DNA from: Echria macrotheca
Taxonomy: Eukaryota > Ascomycota > Sordariomycetes > Sordariales > Schizotheciaceae
Reading direction: 5' to 3'
DNA length: 64,000 bases
Assembly (NCBI GenBank): GCA_030411725.1
Contig: MU839850.1
Coordinates: forward strand, 186,001 to 250,000
Positions 33,442-45,689 of the stretch are shown in pieces; positions within the stretch are counted from its first letter, which is position 1; each line of letters opens with the position of its first letter. Both the position numbers and the translations under genes were made by a program. Below the pieces are notes generated by a model. It ran no database searches and had not been told where the DNA came from. It worked only from the letters and a program-made list of their open reading frames with translations.

Positions 33442-34452
33442 GTGGGGGGGGGGGCGATGGAAGGATGATGATATAAATTGCATGCATGCTGGGATATAAG
33501 GGGTAAATAATGGATGAGTTGGTTATGGTATGGGGGATTATTGGACGATGACGAGACAGGCTGGCGTGTGCCGCTGTCCATGATGTATTTTTATGCACGC
33601 ATACCCGCTGTATTTTGTGTTTTTATATGAATGTTTGTTATATATCGGGGGTGTGCGTTGTGAGTTGTGGGTGGGTAGATTGGGTTTTTGCGGGTGGGAT
33701 GTGGCTGGATATGAACTGGGAGAGGGCTCGACATATGAGATTTCCTGGAGAGGTGTTATGTAAAGCGAAGAGACCTACGGTTTAGACTTGTTTGTTTGGA
33801 AAGAAAGGGGGAACTGGTTCAGGGGGGCGGGTCTGAGCTTCCAGCTGACCCCTGCCTGTTCCGGAGCTCCTCCTCCCCTTTTTTTTCGTCGAGACATTGG
33901 AAGGGGATAGGTACTACGTTGTTTGTGGAGTGGTTTACCGGGCTTTGACTTTGCCATACTAGGTGGGTTATGTGGGAATACTTTCTGGGCGCTGGGTATG
34001 TCAATATTCACCCTGTCTTATGTTAGTTGAGAGGAAGGTGGGGGGGCAGGCATTATTACCATACCTGCATGTTGGGAGTTGACCATGATCAGTTCGCCGA
34101 TCTTCGTGCTGCTGCTCTGTAGGCAGAAATCCAAGTTCTTCTCATCTTCTTGACTACCTACCCACACAGTCTAGGGATGTTATATGTAGCTTTAGGATAT
34201 AGCGTCTGCTATCTAGCTGCCATGAACATAGAGGAAGCTGAACCTGGGGAGGGAAAGATGGTAGACCCTTCATCCCACGGTCTCTATCTCTCTCTCTTTT
34301 TTTTTTTTTTGCTGGGGGCAGGGGGGGGGGGGGGGGGGGCGAAAACAACATATTAGAGCCGAAAAAAAACCCACCCAACAACCCAAAAAATGAAACAAAA
34401 AAAACCAAAAAAATTATTTTTTATTTTTTTTTCAANNNNNNNNNNACCCCCG

Positions 34453-34486
<34 letters not shown>

Positions 34487-34499
34487 CCCGGCGCCCCCG

Positions 34500-34537
<38 letters not shown>

Positions 34538-35595
34538 CACTTCTTAGTCGAGCCGTAACTACCGCCTCACACGAAGCGAAAAGAGGAAAGAAAAGAACCA
34601 GAAATCTGTTGATTGGATTTTTTTTCCAATCAACAGAATTCCAGGATCCTGGGCCACGTACCTAGGTTCATGATATCCAGATACTTAGGCAGCAGGTACC
34701 CGGCCAGGTAAGGTACCTACATGAAGTTTAGGAAACAACATGAAACTACTGCTGCGTCTTCCCCTATGATCTACTCTACCCAACGTTTCCCCATCATGAA
34801 GGTTGAGAGAGAAACCTCTCGCTGCTGCTGCTCATATTGATCTCATTTTCTCCTTCCCACATCCAAAAAATTCTTTCTCCAGTGGGGAGTTTCTCGCGGA
34901 TATAGAGAGTACCGTGGACATGGACATGTCGTGGCATCCTCAGTCGATCGTTCCCTGCCCGACGATATCCAAGTGGAAGAACCCCCCCCCCCCCCCCCCC
35001 TTCTTTCCTTTGTGATGTGAGAACTAAGAATTACAAGTTCTATCTTTCTGCCATGGGAACGAAGATACCGTTTCCGCAAGAAGAAGTTGTCGCCGGGGGA
35101 GGATAACAGATGAGCACATGATCATTGTACTTAGTTTGTGTCTTCCTTAGCGTGGAAAAGGTGGCAAGTAATTCCGGCGGACTGGGGGCGGACATTGGAG
35201 ACAGAGAGTACCCCGAGGTCAGAGAGATATGGCGTGGGAATAGTTACGCGTCTTGATATCATTGTACAATACCTGCTGAAGTCGTCTCTGCCTTTCTCAC
35301 AGTCGCGATATTTAGCATGCCAGGGTCACATAGATTTCAGGAACTCAAAGGGCAGCAAAGATTGGGCCTTTCCGGCATCCCAATGAGCACGTAGCCATAC
35401 TGGGATACTCCACAAAGTGACAGGGCCCAAGCCGCGGCGCTGGTATGTGAGCCTGGAAACAACCAGCTGCTGTTCTCGACTCTGTCTCCAGGATGCATCT
35501 CCTTCTCCATTCTATCATCCGTCACCCATTACCCCTTAAATCCCCATCTCCCTCCTACACCTACCTACCCTCAAGTCCCCCAACCAACCTCACCC
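33442..35595. other. Intergenic with homopolymers and assembly gap
   Basis: No recognised gene. It contains 14 T (34297-34310), 19 G (34321-34339), then a low-complexity A/C-rich stretch to 34435, ten N (34436-34445), two C tracts (about 34453-34485 and 34501-34535) and another 19 C (34982-35000). The sequence on both sides of the N run is suspect. The apparent frame 34390-34665 is a product of the gap and the C tracts. The 3' flank of AAH1 (35480-35595) is T-poor on the plus strand. Confidence 0.6.
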
Positions 35596-36084
35596 CTACC
35601 CAGAAACCCCCCCAAACTCAACCAAAACCCCCTCCAACTCCCTCAAAATCTCCCCCTTCCTACCCTCAACACACCAACTCCCCTCCACCGCCGCCCGTGC
35701 AATCCCCTCCCACTCGCCCACGCTCAGCCCAAAAGCCTCCTGCACAGCACAATAGTTATCCAATATATACCCGCCAAAATACGCCGGGTCGTCGCTATTG
35801 ATACTAAACCTGACGCCGGCATCGATGAACGCGCGGATCGGCACATCGGCGACCCTCTGGACCCCGCGGAGCGCGAGGTTCGACAGCGGACAGACGGTCA
35901 GCAGGATCTTTTGCGCCGCCAGCAGGGCGAGCAGCTCGGCCGACTGCGCGGCGCGGACGCCGTGGTCGATTCGCGACACGGAAAGTTCCGAGAGGGCCGA
36001 GGCGATGTAGGCCGGCGGGCCCTCTTCGCCCGCGTGCGCTGTTCTGTTTATTCTTTTTGTTCCCGAGAGAGTTAGTTTTCTGTG

Positions 36085-36115
<31 letters not shown>

Positions 36116-36323
36116 GATGAGAAGTGATGAGAAGAAAATAACAAACCCGTGTTCTTTGGCCCGCTCAAAGATGGCCCGGTACAGCTCAGGCGGCCGGTCG
36201 ATCTCGGTCGAGCAGAGACCTAGACCGGAGAGGGCGCCCGACGCAAAGTGGCCGTCGCGGACGAGCGAGTCGAAGACTTGAGCGCTGTGTTCTGTGGGAG
36301 ACACCTGGTCATCAGCCATGCCA

Positions 36324-36364
<41 letters not shown>

Positions 36365-37085
36365 GCTTCTCTCTCTCCCGTCCCGTCCCGTCCTCTCCCC
36401 TTCTATCAGCACCACTAGAACTAGATGCGAGCAGCCCGCCAACACAACACTCACCCCCTTGCCGGACACCTGGGAAAAAAAAAGACATACCAACAGGCAA
36501 ATGCCTCAACAAACACGGAATAAGCAACACACTAATCCCCAGCCCCTCGGCCTCGGCCCTCCTCACCGCCCGTCCAAACCCCTCCATCACGACCTCGACG
36601 CTCACGCCCCGCGGCAGATGGCCCTGCGGATCGAAGAACACCTCGGCATGCCGGACGTTGTCCTGCGCGGCGCGGACGAGGTACTCGTACGTGAGCGCCT
36701 CGAAGTCGTCGGCGTCGCGGAGCACGCTGAAGCCGACGTAGTAATACGCCAGAAAATCGTCGAGGGACGAGAAGTTGGCGTAGCGCGCGGCCAGGTGCGC
36801 TGGGGAGGTGAATGCCTCTCCTTCTTCTCCCCCGTTTGGAGAAGTAGTGGCTGGTGCAGGTGATGATGGGTCGCGGAGGACGATGTTGTTCTTGGCGGCT
36901 AGGGAGAAGAGGAGGGATGGGGAGAGGGTTCCTTCTAGGTGGACGTGCTGTGTGTGTGTGTTATATATATCTCTGTGGTTAGATAGATACAACTAGAAAA
37001 GAAGAATGGGAGGAGGGAACGAAAAACCTACGTGTTCGCACTTGGGAAGATTGACCAGGAGGTCGTGAAGGGGTGACTTGCACAT
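35596..37085 (-). CDS. AAH1: Adenine deaminase (adenosine deaminase family)
   Basis: Zinc-dependent purine salvage enzyme that converts adenine to hypoxanthine in the cytosol. Exons are 37032-37085, 36491-36947, 36147-36291 and 35596-36043, joining in frame to 367 residues. The start is MCKSPLHDLLVNLPKCEH; the first zinc ligands are in HVHLEG (about residues 19-24). The third is in TAHAGEEG (His 222, with catalytic Glu 225), then SRIDHG (His 246) and SINSDDP (Asp 303 and 304). The C-terminal DDPAYFGGYILDNYCAVQEA is the signature of the fungal Aah1 subgroup rather than true adenosine deaminase. Intron 3 uses a GTTTGT donor. Introns 2 and 3 carry (GA)n and (TC)n runs on the coding strand, listed separately. 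Confidence 0.92.
36089..36115 (+). repeat. GA dinucleotide repeat in AAH1 intron 3
   Basis: On the plus strand a run of about 13 GA units. In the AAH1 transcript this is a UC run in the intron downstream of exon 3. Confidence 0.8.
36329..36361 (+). repeat. CT dinucleotide repeat in AAH1 intron 2
   Basis: On the plus strand a run of about 16 CT units. In the AAH1 transcript this is an AG/GA run in the intron upstream of exon 3, complementary to the run in intron 3. Confidence 0.8.
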
Positions 37086-40000
37086 CTCGACCTCTCTGCT
37101 CTTGCTATTTAGCACCAATTCGTATGGATCCTGATGGGTGGTGGGATGGGGTATCAACTGGAACAAAACAAAATGACGATGTGTGATAAACAGATATCCA
37201 AAATGTATTTTTTTTCCTTTGAAGGTCGACAGAAATCCTCAAAGCTATTTCCGCCTCGACCCGTGATGACTACATCTCGCCCGTCGAAGCCCCGTGATTC
37301 GCGAATTCCAAGGCAGAACCAGCGCAGGAGGGGCGACAATACGGCAACCGGCGCTTCCCGAAGCCTTCTTCATACCTCACTCAAATCTCAAACCCTCTTG
37401 AACCCGCAAAACTGTGACCCGACAAAATCCCAAAGACAGAGAGAAATACACAACATGAAGTCGTCCAACGAAAGGGGTACAGAAAACAGAAGCAGAGTCC
37501 CTACTAGGTGGTGGTTCTGTTCTGTCCTGTCCCCTCGTAACACCAACCATCATCCCCTTACATGGAAACTGCATCCCGGGCTGGCGCTGTGCACCCCTTA
37601 TTACTAGCCGCCCCATCTTTCATTGCATGGACAAAAAGCAAAAACACACAGAGCCCCATCGCGCGCGGATCAAAGGAAAAAGAAGCAAAATAATTGAACG
37701 GGTGCAACCATCCATCTCCAGGTGCGCCAGCAAATGGGAAGCCGCAGCATTTTTCGTTACACGGAATAGGGAGACCTCATGTTAATATCCCTCCTCCCGG
37801 CCGCAGCAGCAGCAGCACACAACAAAGTGCGGAATAAAGGCCAGGCCAGGCCCAGGCTGATGAATTGGCTGGCGGCTCGGGCCGAAGTGGATCCAGACGC
37901 TTCTCGGAATCCGGTCGGTCAGCATCTCGCCGAGACATGGTTTTACACTACAATCTTGCTGCCGCTTCCCTTGCGCTCTGCAGCAGCAACAACCGAGATA
38001 CTCTTGCAGATTCGGACGTGTGTGGATTCGATGGTTGGGAGGATGTTGGAGCGTTTGTTGCGCCCCCCACCTCCTCCCTTGGGTGTAGTGTGTAATACTA
38101 GTCATCTTCGTCGTCGGCGACTGTCTAGCGGTTCCCTCTTCTCAGCGTAGCATCCGGGGACTTCAGGCCGAGCAGATGCTACCACGGCAGGCATTCCGCC
38201 AGGGTAGACCGTAGTGAGGCATCTCGGCACCAAAAAACACACGAACCAACGGCCGGTGGCCGAGATTACATGATACGCTGCTGTCTTTCTTTTTCTCCCC
38301 GTTAATCGTCAAGTGTCAGCGCCAGCAAGCCAGTCCGGCACCCTTGGACGGCAGTTTCCGGCCCGGCGAGTGGACACTGGGATGCGCGTCAGACGCTGAA
38401 GCAGGGCGCGACAAGGCCGCCTCCGAATCAGCTCGCAGGGTTCCGTCGGAATCACGGCGAAGAGGTTTCCCAAACCAAGCCTAGTGCGCACCCAGCAGCG
38501 GCACGACAGTCAGCAGCAACGCAAGACCGACATCATCTGGATCTGTGAATCTTGGATACGCCATCGCTTGACCCCTCGGCGATTGGCCGACAACGCTATT
38601 TTTTGCGCTCGGCCTGCAGGGTTGCAAGCCGAGTCGGCCGGAACAGGCGGGGTTGATCGCGACGAGAGCGGGCAGCTTGGCTTGTGACATCAAGCGTTTC
38701 GCTGGCAAGCCGGATGGCAGGCTGGAAAGCTGGTGTGGCCCGCCAGAGACATTCGAGATTGTTCGGTTGCGTGCCGCACGACGCCGGCCATGGCATCCCG
38801 GCCGGCCACCGCTGGCGGCTTGCTCGGCAGCAAGCGTGACTCGGCCTTCTTCTTGGACCTCCATCAAATGCCGCTTGCTGGGCCCTGTCCATCCATTCGC
38901 GCAAAAATGGACAGCACCACGACTGCCATCTTGCGTAGGGGTTGGAAACCGAATGCGAACCGCGAACCCTTCTCGGCACGTTCCTATGCATGCTGTAAGA
39001 TGGGGGCAGCCAGCGTCCATGTGAGAACTGATAGCATTTTTCCGCTGGGTCGAGAGCCTGGTTGACGCATCCTGTGGGCTGTCCCGCGAAACCGCACATT
39101 TCCGGCTTGGTCCGAACCCTCACTACTACTGCCGCTGCCGTCGTAGGCCTTGGCCCGGTGTCGTAATCATGTGTGCCGGCTGTGTGCGGAGAACAAAGTG
39201 TACGAAGTAGTAGCTAGGGTATAGTAGACACAGCTATATGGCTACGGACTCGATGCCGATGCCATGGCGGCCCATTGTCTAGCTGCCGAGACCCGGTGGG
39301 ACGCCATTTTGGCCTCCGAGATCTCTGGGTGAGTTGTTGCGAATCGGAAAGGCTGCCACGGCCCAGTTTCGACTATTGCTTACACGTTACACAACATGCA
39401 CCACCAGTGGCGTGGCTCCTGGAGACCAGCTTCTCTGGCGCGGCAGTCAGAGGAAGCCACACACGTCCATTTTGCGTTAGCTGAATCGCCGGCTGCAGTG
39501 CTGCAGATATGCGCGCCGCCCGTTTCGTTATGTATCCCGTCGTCAACTCGGACGGGTTGCATAACTTTGTCGTGCTACCGCCTCTCGCGCGCCGAGACGG
39601 ATGCTGTGGCGGCGAGAACGGATGGGCCTCGGGAGCCAACGGCCGACTGGATGGAGCTGGATGGAGCACGCCCGTTCGAGATCTTGGTTTCTTGTCCAGA
39701 GGAGGGGACTCGGTACCCCGCGCCGTTGCTGGCCCGCCTCTCTCAAAGAGACACATCCCGTCATGGAAACCTATGCCCCCGGTTTCAAAACATCCCGCTT
39801 CGTCACGCCACAGTAGCAAACCTGCCTCTTCTGCCGTCGCGACGGACGCGTGCGAAGCCAAACAACCAGTGAGCATTGTATTCCGCGTCATCCATCAATG
39901 CTTCGCTGGGAGGAGGTCGTGATGAGCGATGGGGTTGTCTTGGGTCCATGAGTTATTTTAGTCTGGCCGCGCACGGAGAGCCGGCCATCTTGACCGGATT

Positions 40001-43000
40001 TCGGCAATCGGATGGCCCTGTCCCATTTGGGCTGTGGTCCCCGGCGGGCTTGCGCTTGGGATCTCTGGCCCCCAGCAGGCCAGCCCGTGGGACGGTACGG
40101 AATCCTGGGCCGCCCAATATCACCGTGTTGCTATCGCCGCCCCGCTCTACCCAAAGTCTGGGGGCGGGCGGTCACGTCACGACGAGTGATTTCTATTTTG
40201 AGCCCCATTCTCCGGACTCTACTCTATAGTGTTCTGGGTCGTGTCGATCTTGTGTGGTGGATGAATGCTTCGTCGTCTCGGACCCGTCTGTGGAGTTGGG
40301 TTTCGAGTCAGTTGACTCGGGTTCGGGGGGCTTCGATGCATGTCCGGCGTGCGGACACGGCACCGTCGCCATGATGCCATGCTGCCCTCAGTGTCTTGTT
40401 TGGGATTTCCCTGCAGTAGCACCTACGAGACTGCTGCTCCTCGGCTGCGTGTGCGTGCCCAACATGTTGGATCGATGCATGCCCGCAGGCTCGGTAGAAG
40501 AGGCCGGATGCTCCCAGCTGGTCGAAGTCTGGATCCATGAGGTGTTTGTCCGCCGCGGCCGGTGGTTGGCCACCCGTCTGCACCCACCACTTGGTTCCGG
40601 ATTCGCGGCGTCGCATCAGGAAAACCAAGTGCTCGTCGCGGCCGGGACTCCCCCGCAGCGTTGATTCCTTTGTCTTGGCTTTGGCTCTCCACAGTCTTCG
40701 CAATCGCCATGTGAAACATCAAAGGGGGCTTGTGGAGGGCCGGTGGAGGGCCCGACGTGACATTCCAGTCTTCTCCGGTCTGGTGTTGTGTGACGGACGG
40801 GACCGTGGTGACGGGAGCCGCATGCTGGAACTGGAGTTGAAGGAAGTGAATTGATGGCCGGAAAGCGACTGGCGGAAAATCTGTGATTGGCGCCCCCCAG
40901 CCGTGCGACCAGAGATTAGATTGGGGATGGGCCCTCCCTGGCAGGCACAAATCCTCAAATCTCGCCAGTGGCAGTCAGTTCACCTGCGGGCCCAGCTTGC
41001 GCCTGGCCTGGGTCGAGCCGGGAAGCTGGAACAAAGGATCAGGAAATGGTGCGCCCAGCCTCCGGTTGGACGGCCGGGAGGAACCATGCGTATAACTAGA
41101 GTGGTTGCGGGCGGGCGATAAGTAATAACTAATAACAATCGGCATAGCGACGGGACCTGCACTATAGTGATTAACTACACAGTATAGCGAGATGAGGGCC
41201 CCGAATGGCACTGCTATGCTACGCTACGCTACAGTCCGCCAGTTACAGCTCGCGACAGCGCGCCCTCGAGTGACTTCCCATCTCTTGAAACGGTTGGGCG
41301 GGCGGGCGGCGGGGTCCTGGGCTCTTGTCCAATGGCGCCTTCCGCTTCGGAACGACCGTTGTCGCTCCCCCGCTGCTCGCTCCTTCCCCCGTGCGCCAGC
41401 CCTGGCTGTCGATGGCAGGGATCAGGGATCGGGAACTTTGCTTTTGCCAAGCCCTGCCGTCACCGCACTCGAGAACACACGGGAAATCTTTCTGATCATC
41501 ACGACGATCTGGAAAATTCTGAACATCTCTTCTGAACATCAATCACGGCGATCCTCCGCCAGAAAGCAAAGCTAACTCAACGTCGCCTCGTACAAACATG
41601 GAACATCGGGGCTTCCGCGATCACGTCCGCCCAGGACTCCTTGGGTGACCGTTGGGAAAAGAACGCTGCAATTGCTCGGGTCGGCCCTGTTCCGAGGAAC
41701 ATCCCGAATCCAAGACACCTTGACAGCATGCACACGGCCAAGCAGGCCCCAGGCACGCCGCTTCTCGCAACGAGGCTGCAAGCCAGAGATGCAGCCCGTC
41801 ATCTCGCCCTTCCCTTCCCTTCGCATGCTCCTGCCTGCCAGCCTGCCCCCGCTGCGCAACATGGCACGGTCTGAGTTTGAACACTGGGCGGCGGCGATGA
41901 GAATGCCATGTCGGGAACGCACACCCGCATCGTGGCGGCTCTTCTCGTCGCGCTTAAATGACAGTAGCAGCATACCGAGTGCGACGCCTTTCTGCACCCG
42001 GCCTCGTAGCGGAATTGCTGGCTGCAATCGCACTCTCACATGGGACACCAGCCTCCTGCAGCAATTTGCAATACCGTGCACAGTCTGCCGACTGCGCGGC
42101 TGCCCACATCCCTTCGTCTCTGCTCTCGATGCGCTCCAACAAGAGGGCTCGAACCTAACCAGGTTTGGACGCGTTGGAGACCGGCCGTCATCTGTGCACC
42201 ACAGGTCCTAGAGGCCGTCCCGTTGGGCTGGGGCGGGAGCAGACCTCCGGCAGCCCCAATATCAAAGCGTCGACTCGCACCAAGATCTGTTGTCGTAGCG
42301 CCTGCATCCCCCGGAATCAGGCCAGTGCACGGCCAGTGGGAGGGAATTCGCAGGATACCACACTGCGGAGACGGCACGGTCGAGCAAGGCAAGTCGCTGT
42401 CGACTGCCCGGACGGTCTTGGAAGGTAGGAGACCGGTCTGTCTATTCTATGCAGCCGCGGCATACTTGCGTCCGGGGTGACAAGGCAAGATCGTCCGTTC
42501 AGATAGCTGCAAATGCGGTGCGATGGCTGCAGGGTGTAGGCGTCCTTACTGTGTATTTCTCCTCGGACTGGATATTGGCTCTCGGAATTCCCCGGCCCTG
42601 AGGAGTCTGTCACCAGCGGGCTTGCCTGTGGCGGCCTTCCTAGCCGGCGCCACCGTGTCCGGGCAGGCAGAACGAAAGTTTCCGCCAGTCAGCGGGGTTC
42701 CGACTCTGGGAAGCCGCCCTCGTGGTTCGCACCGGTCCGGAATGGCTGCACCGGAGCGTGAGGGAACACGACGTTGGCCGCGGAACACAGCAGGGCCGTC
42801 GACAAGGTGCTGGGACGACGGCGGTGCACAACACCATGTATTGGCCAGTCCAGATGCACAACGGACGGGCAGGTTCGGCACGAGCAGGCCGGACGTGTGT
42901 GTGGTCTCGGGCTCCCTGGACGGCGCTGTCCCTGGATGATCTCAATCTTTTTTTCGTTATCAATGTTATCCCCGACACGGCTCGCCATTACGTTGGCAAA

Positions 43001-45689
43001 AGCTGGCGGCGGTTCGCGCTTAACTGTCTCGCCCGTTCCATGGCTCGAGGTTCCGGGCCATCGATCAGCGATTTCATCAAGGCACCGACAAGGGGGCGTT
43101 TGGAAAGTCGAGTGCCTGCCCCTGCAATCACGCAGGGCAGTCGAGGCGAGCGTGGGTTGGTACCCTGAAGACCGAAAAGGGGGCCTGTCACCAACCCCGG
43201 ACGTGGGCACGAATCGAGCGGGTGGCAGCTCGGCTTGCAGCCGGGCGAGCAACGCGCACAAATTGTCCTGATTCCGAATGCACATCATGGCCCGGAAGAG
43301 GCCTGGCACCTTTGCCGAGTGGACGGCCAGAAGGGGAGGGGGGGCTCATCGGAACCCATGATTTGGCTAGGCCCAGAGCAGAAGCCGCCAATGGCCGGCC
43401 GTCTGCGCCCTCCCATCTGCTAGTCAGCGTCGAGAGCGGTTCTTCCCAGGTCTCAGCTCTCAGCCGCTTGCGCTGCGCTGCTGGCTGCAGAGTGCGCAAG
43501 AATTGCGGTTGTCGTTCGGCACAGCGGCGGGTGCGGCTTTTAAGTGGGGAGGCGCCAGGAGGGTGTGGCAGCCAAGCAACGACCGAGTGGGCACTAGTGT
43601 AGGCTCTAGGTAACTAACTGACCTGACTATCAAGCACCGACCGGATGACTTGTCACTCTCCGCCGCTGTCTCGGGAGCTGTGCAGCAAGCACAACAAGCT
43701 GGCTGGCTGTCGGAAAACCGCGTTCCAACGACGGACCCCCTTCCTCGAAATTCACCGCACAGACAGCCGGCCAGCGCCAGCCGAATGGGCGGTTGCCCGA
43801 TGCATGATCAGCTATAGTGTGGCTCGGTTGATCTGGTGCCAGCCTAATCCGCCAGTTGTCTTGTCGTTACCAAACTTCCACTCTAGCCCGACTCGGAAAG
43901 AGAGGCGTTCCCAGGCGCGGGTTGACGACAGGACTGCTGACTCCTGACGACGGGCGAGGAGGAGAAGGTCCTCCAATAGGGGCCGGCCGCGGACCATGCT
44001 CCTGTCGAGGAGGGGAAAAAAAAAGGGTTCGGCAACCGCCGTGTCTCAGAAGACACATCACTGGGTCTGGTTCTGCATTCAGCAAAGCACAATGGTATGT
44101 ACAGTTAGTTATGTGGCTTGCCAGGTCCCGGGCCCGGTGTGCCAACAACGGGCTCCCAAGGTGAAAACGGGTAGATGTCAAGTGAGGCACGGCATCCAGG
44201 AAGCGCACCTTATTTTCGCACGGGAGCCGATTCGCTGAAGGGGAGGATTCAAGGGATTGCTGGCAGGGTCCGGGGTGCCTTGGTTAGCGTCTCGTCCGAG
44301 GGTCAGAAAACAGAGCCGGCCCCAAGACGCGCTGGCAGATCTGGGTACAGTAGGTACAAGCCGATTCACTGGGGCGCCTTCTCACCTGTGAGCCTGTCAA
44401 TTCCTAACTGATACAGGGATGGCTTGCGAGGCAGCCACGGGCAGGCCAGGGAATTCGGTCAAGACAGGCGAACGCCTTCTTTCTCGCTCTCCCCCCCTCC
44501 CCCTGCCCTCCTCCTTGCCGTGCTGGCCCGGGCACGGGGCGAGAAAGGGACCAACACGCAGTCCCGGGAGACAGATTTACCAAACGGCTCCGCACGCCGA
44601 ACCCATGCGGCGCGGACGATGGGGAACTGCTGACATGGGATGGCATGGCTGAGAATGCGACCACCTCCACTTGGACTGACCTTGGACTGTATACATCCCG
44701 GCCGCCTTCGTTTGCTTGCCCCCACCACCCCTTCTTCTGTCAGCAACTCGCTTCTGACTGCCTCTCGCCTCGCTGTTGCTGCTGCTGCTGCTGCTGCGCC
44801 GGCGTCTTCTCCATCACGTCCAGCTTCGAATCCGTCTGGCCTCGCAGCGTGCTTGGCTGCCTGTCTCGTCGTGCTGCTGGTCTGGTTGGCGCGCATTTAC
44901 ACAGGCTTGCCGGATGGTTTTTGCCGAACCCGACTTTCATCCACAGCCCGCCATCCCTCCGCACGCATTCTGGGGGCCATGATTGACCTGGACGGGCGCT
45001 ACTAATACGTCCGCCCACATTACACCAAGTATTGTATTGCTGTCATCCAGCTCATACCGGGACCCTTACGGCACGTCTCCCGAACCCGTCCAGCTCCCCA
45101 GCCAAGCACGCACGCACTCGGTCGAGGAGACAGCACGAGGGCCAGGCGTGCAACCCCCTCAGGAGCCCCGACGCACCATAGCGGCATTGAGGTTGCACGG
45201 GACTGCAGCATTGCGAGTCTCCCACCAGCATCTCCCTCTCCAGCGTTTCTGCCGACCGAGACCAGCCGAGGGGAGAGAACCAAGAGCTTGTTCGGCGCGT
45301 GAGACAAAGCTCTGGTGTCGAGACCTGATCGGCAGCGGCCGCAACAAACCACGGCACGAAGGGAGCGGCACCACCTTGCGGACGGACACCCATGTCGGCC
45401 TGAGGAGAGGTGGCAGAGAGAGAGTGTGCGTGTGAGAGAAGAGTGTGTGAGAGAAAGTGAGTGAGTGTGTGGGTTTCTGTATGCACACAAGAAACGAGGC
45501 TGCCAGGCTAGCCGTCGAGAGACGTTTGATTTTCGTTCAAACACTTCCCCCATTCGCACAAAACAAGCCCAAAATAAACCCGTCTGCATGTTCCTTGAGC
45601 GGCAGCTCCCCAGATACCATCCTATCGGGGATCCTGTGGAGACTTGTCCGAATCAGGCTGCCGGGAACAAGCAAATAAAAAGCAGCACC
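37086..45689. other. 8.6-kb GC-rich stretch without a convincing gene, upstream of a Zn2Cys6 regulator
   Basis: Open frames of 60-190 codons occur in all six frames, as expected at this GC content. None shows a signature motif, a consistent frame across introns, or resemblance to a family I know. CGG/CCG triplets, GGCCGGCC-type words and CCAAT-like words (for example ATTGGC near 38581) are dense. GCCATCTT occurs at 38925-38932 and 39984-39991, and the related GCCATTTT near 39303. CAG runs lie at 37803-37818 and 44773-44796 (complement side). A TG/GA-rich stretch precedes the regulator (45410-45480). Most likely a long regulatory region and leader, possibly with non-coding transcripts. Confidence 0.45.

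Noticed and set aside
34390..34665. Proline-run frame across the N gap
   Set aside because: Translation of C tracts and of unknown bases.
38481..44164. Many frames of 100-206 codons on both strands in the 38-45 kb stretch
   Set aside because: They occur in all six frames at similar length, as expected for GC-rich DNA, with no family motif and no consistent splicing.
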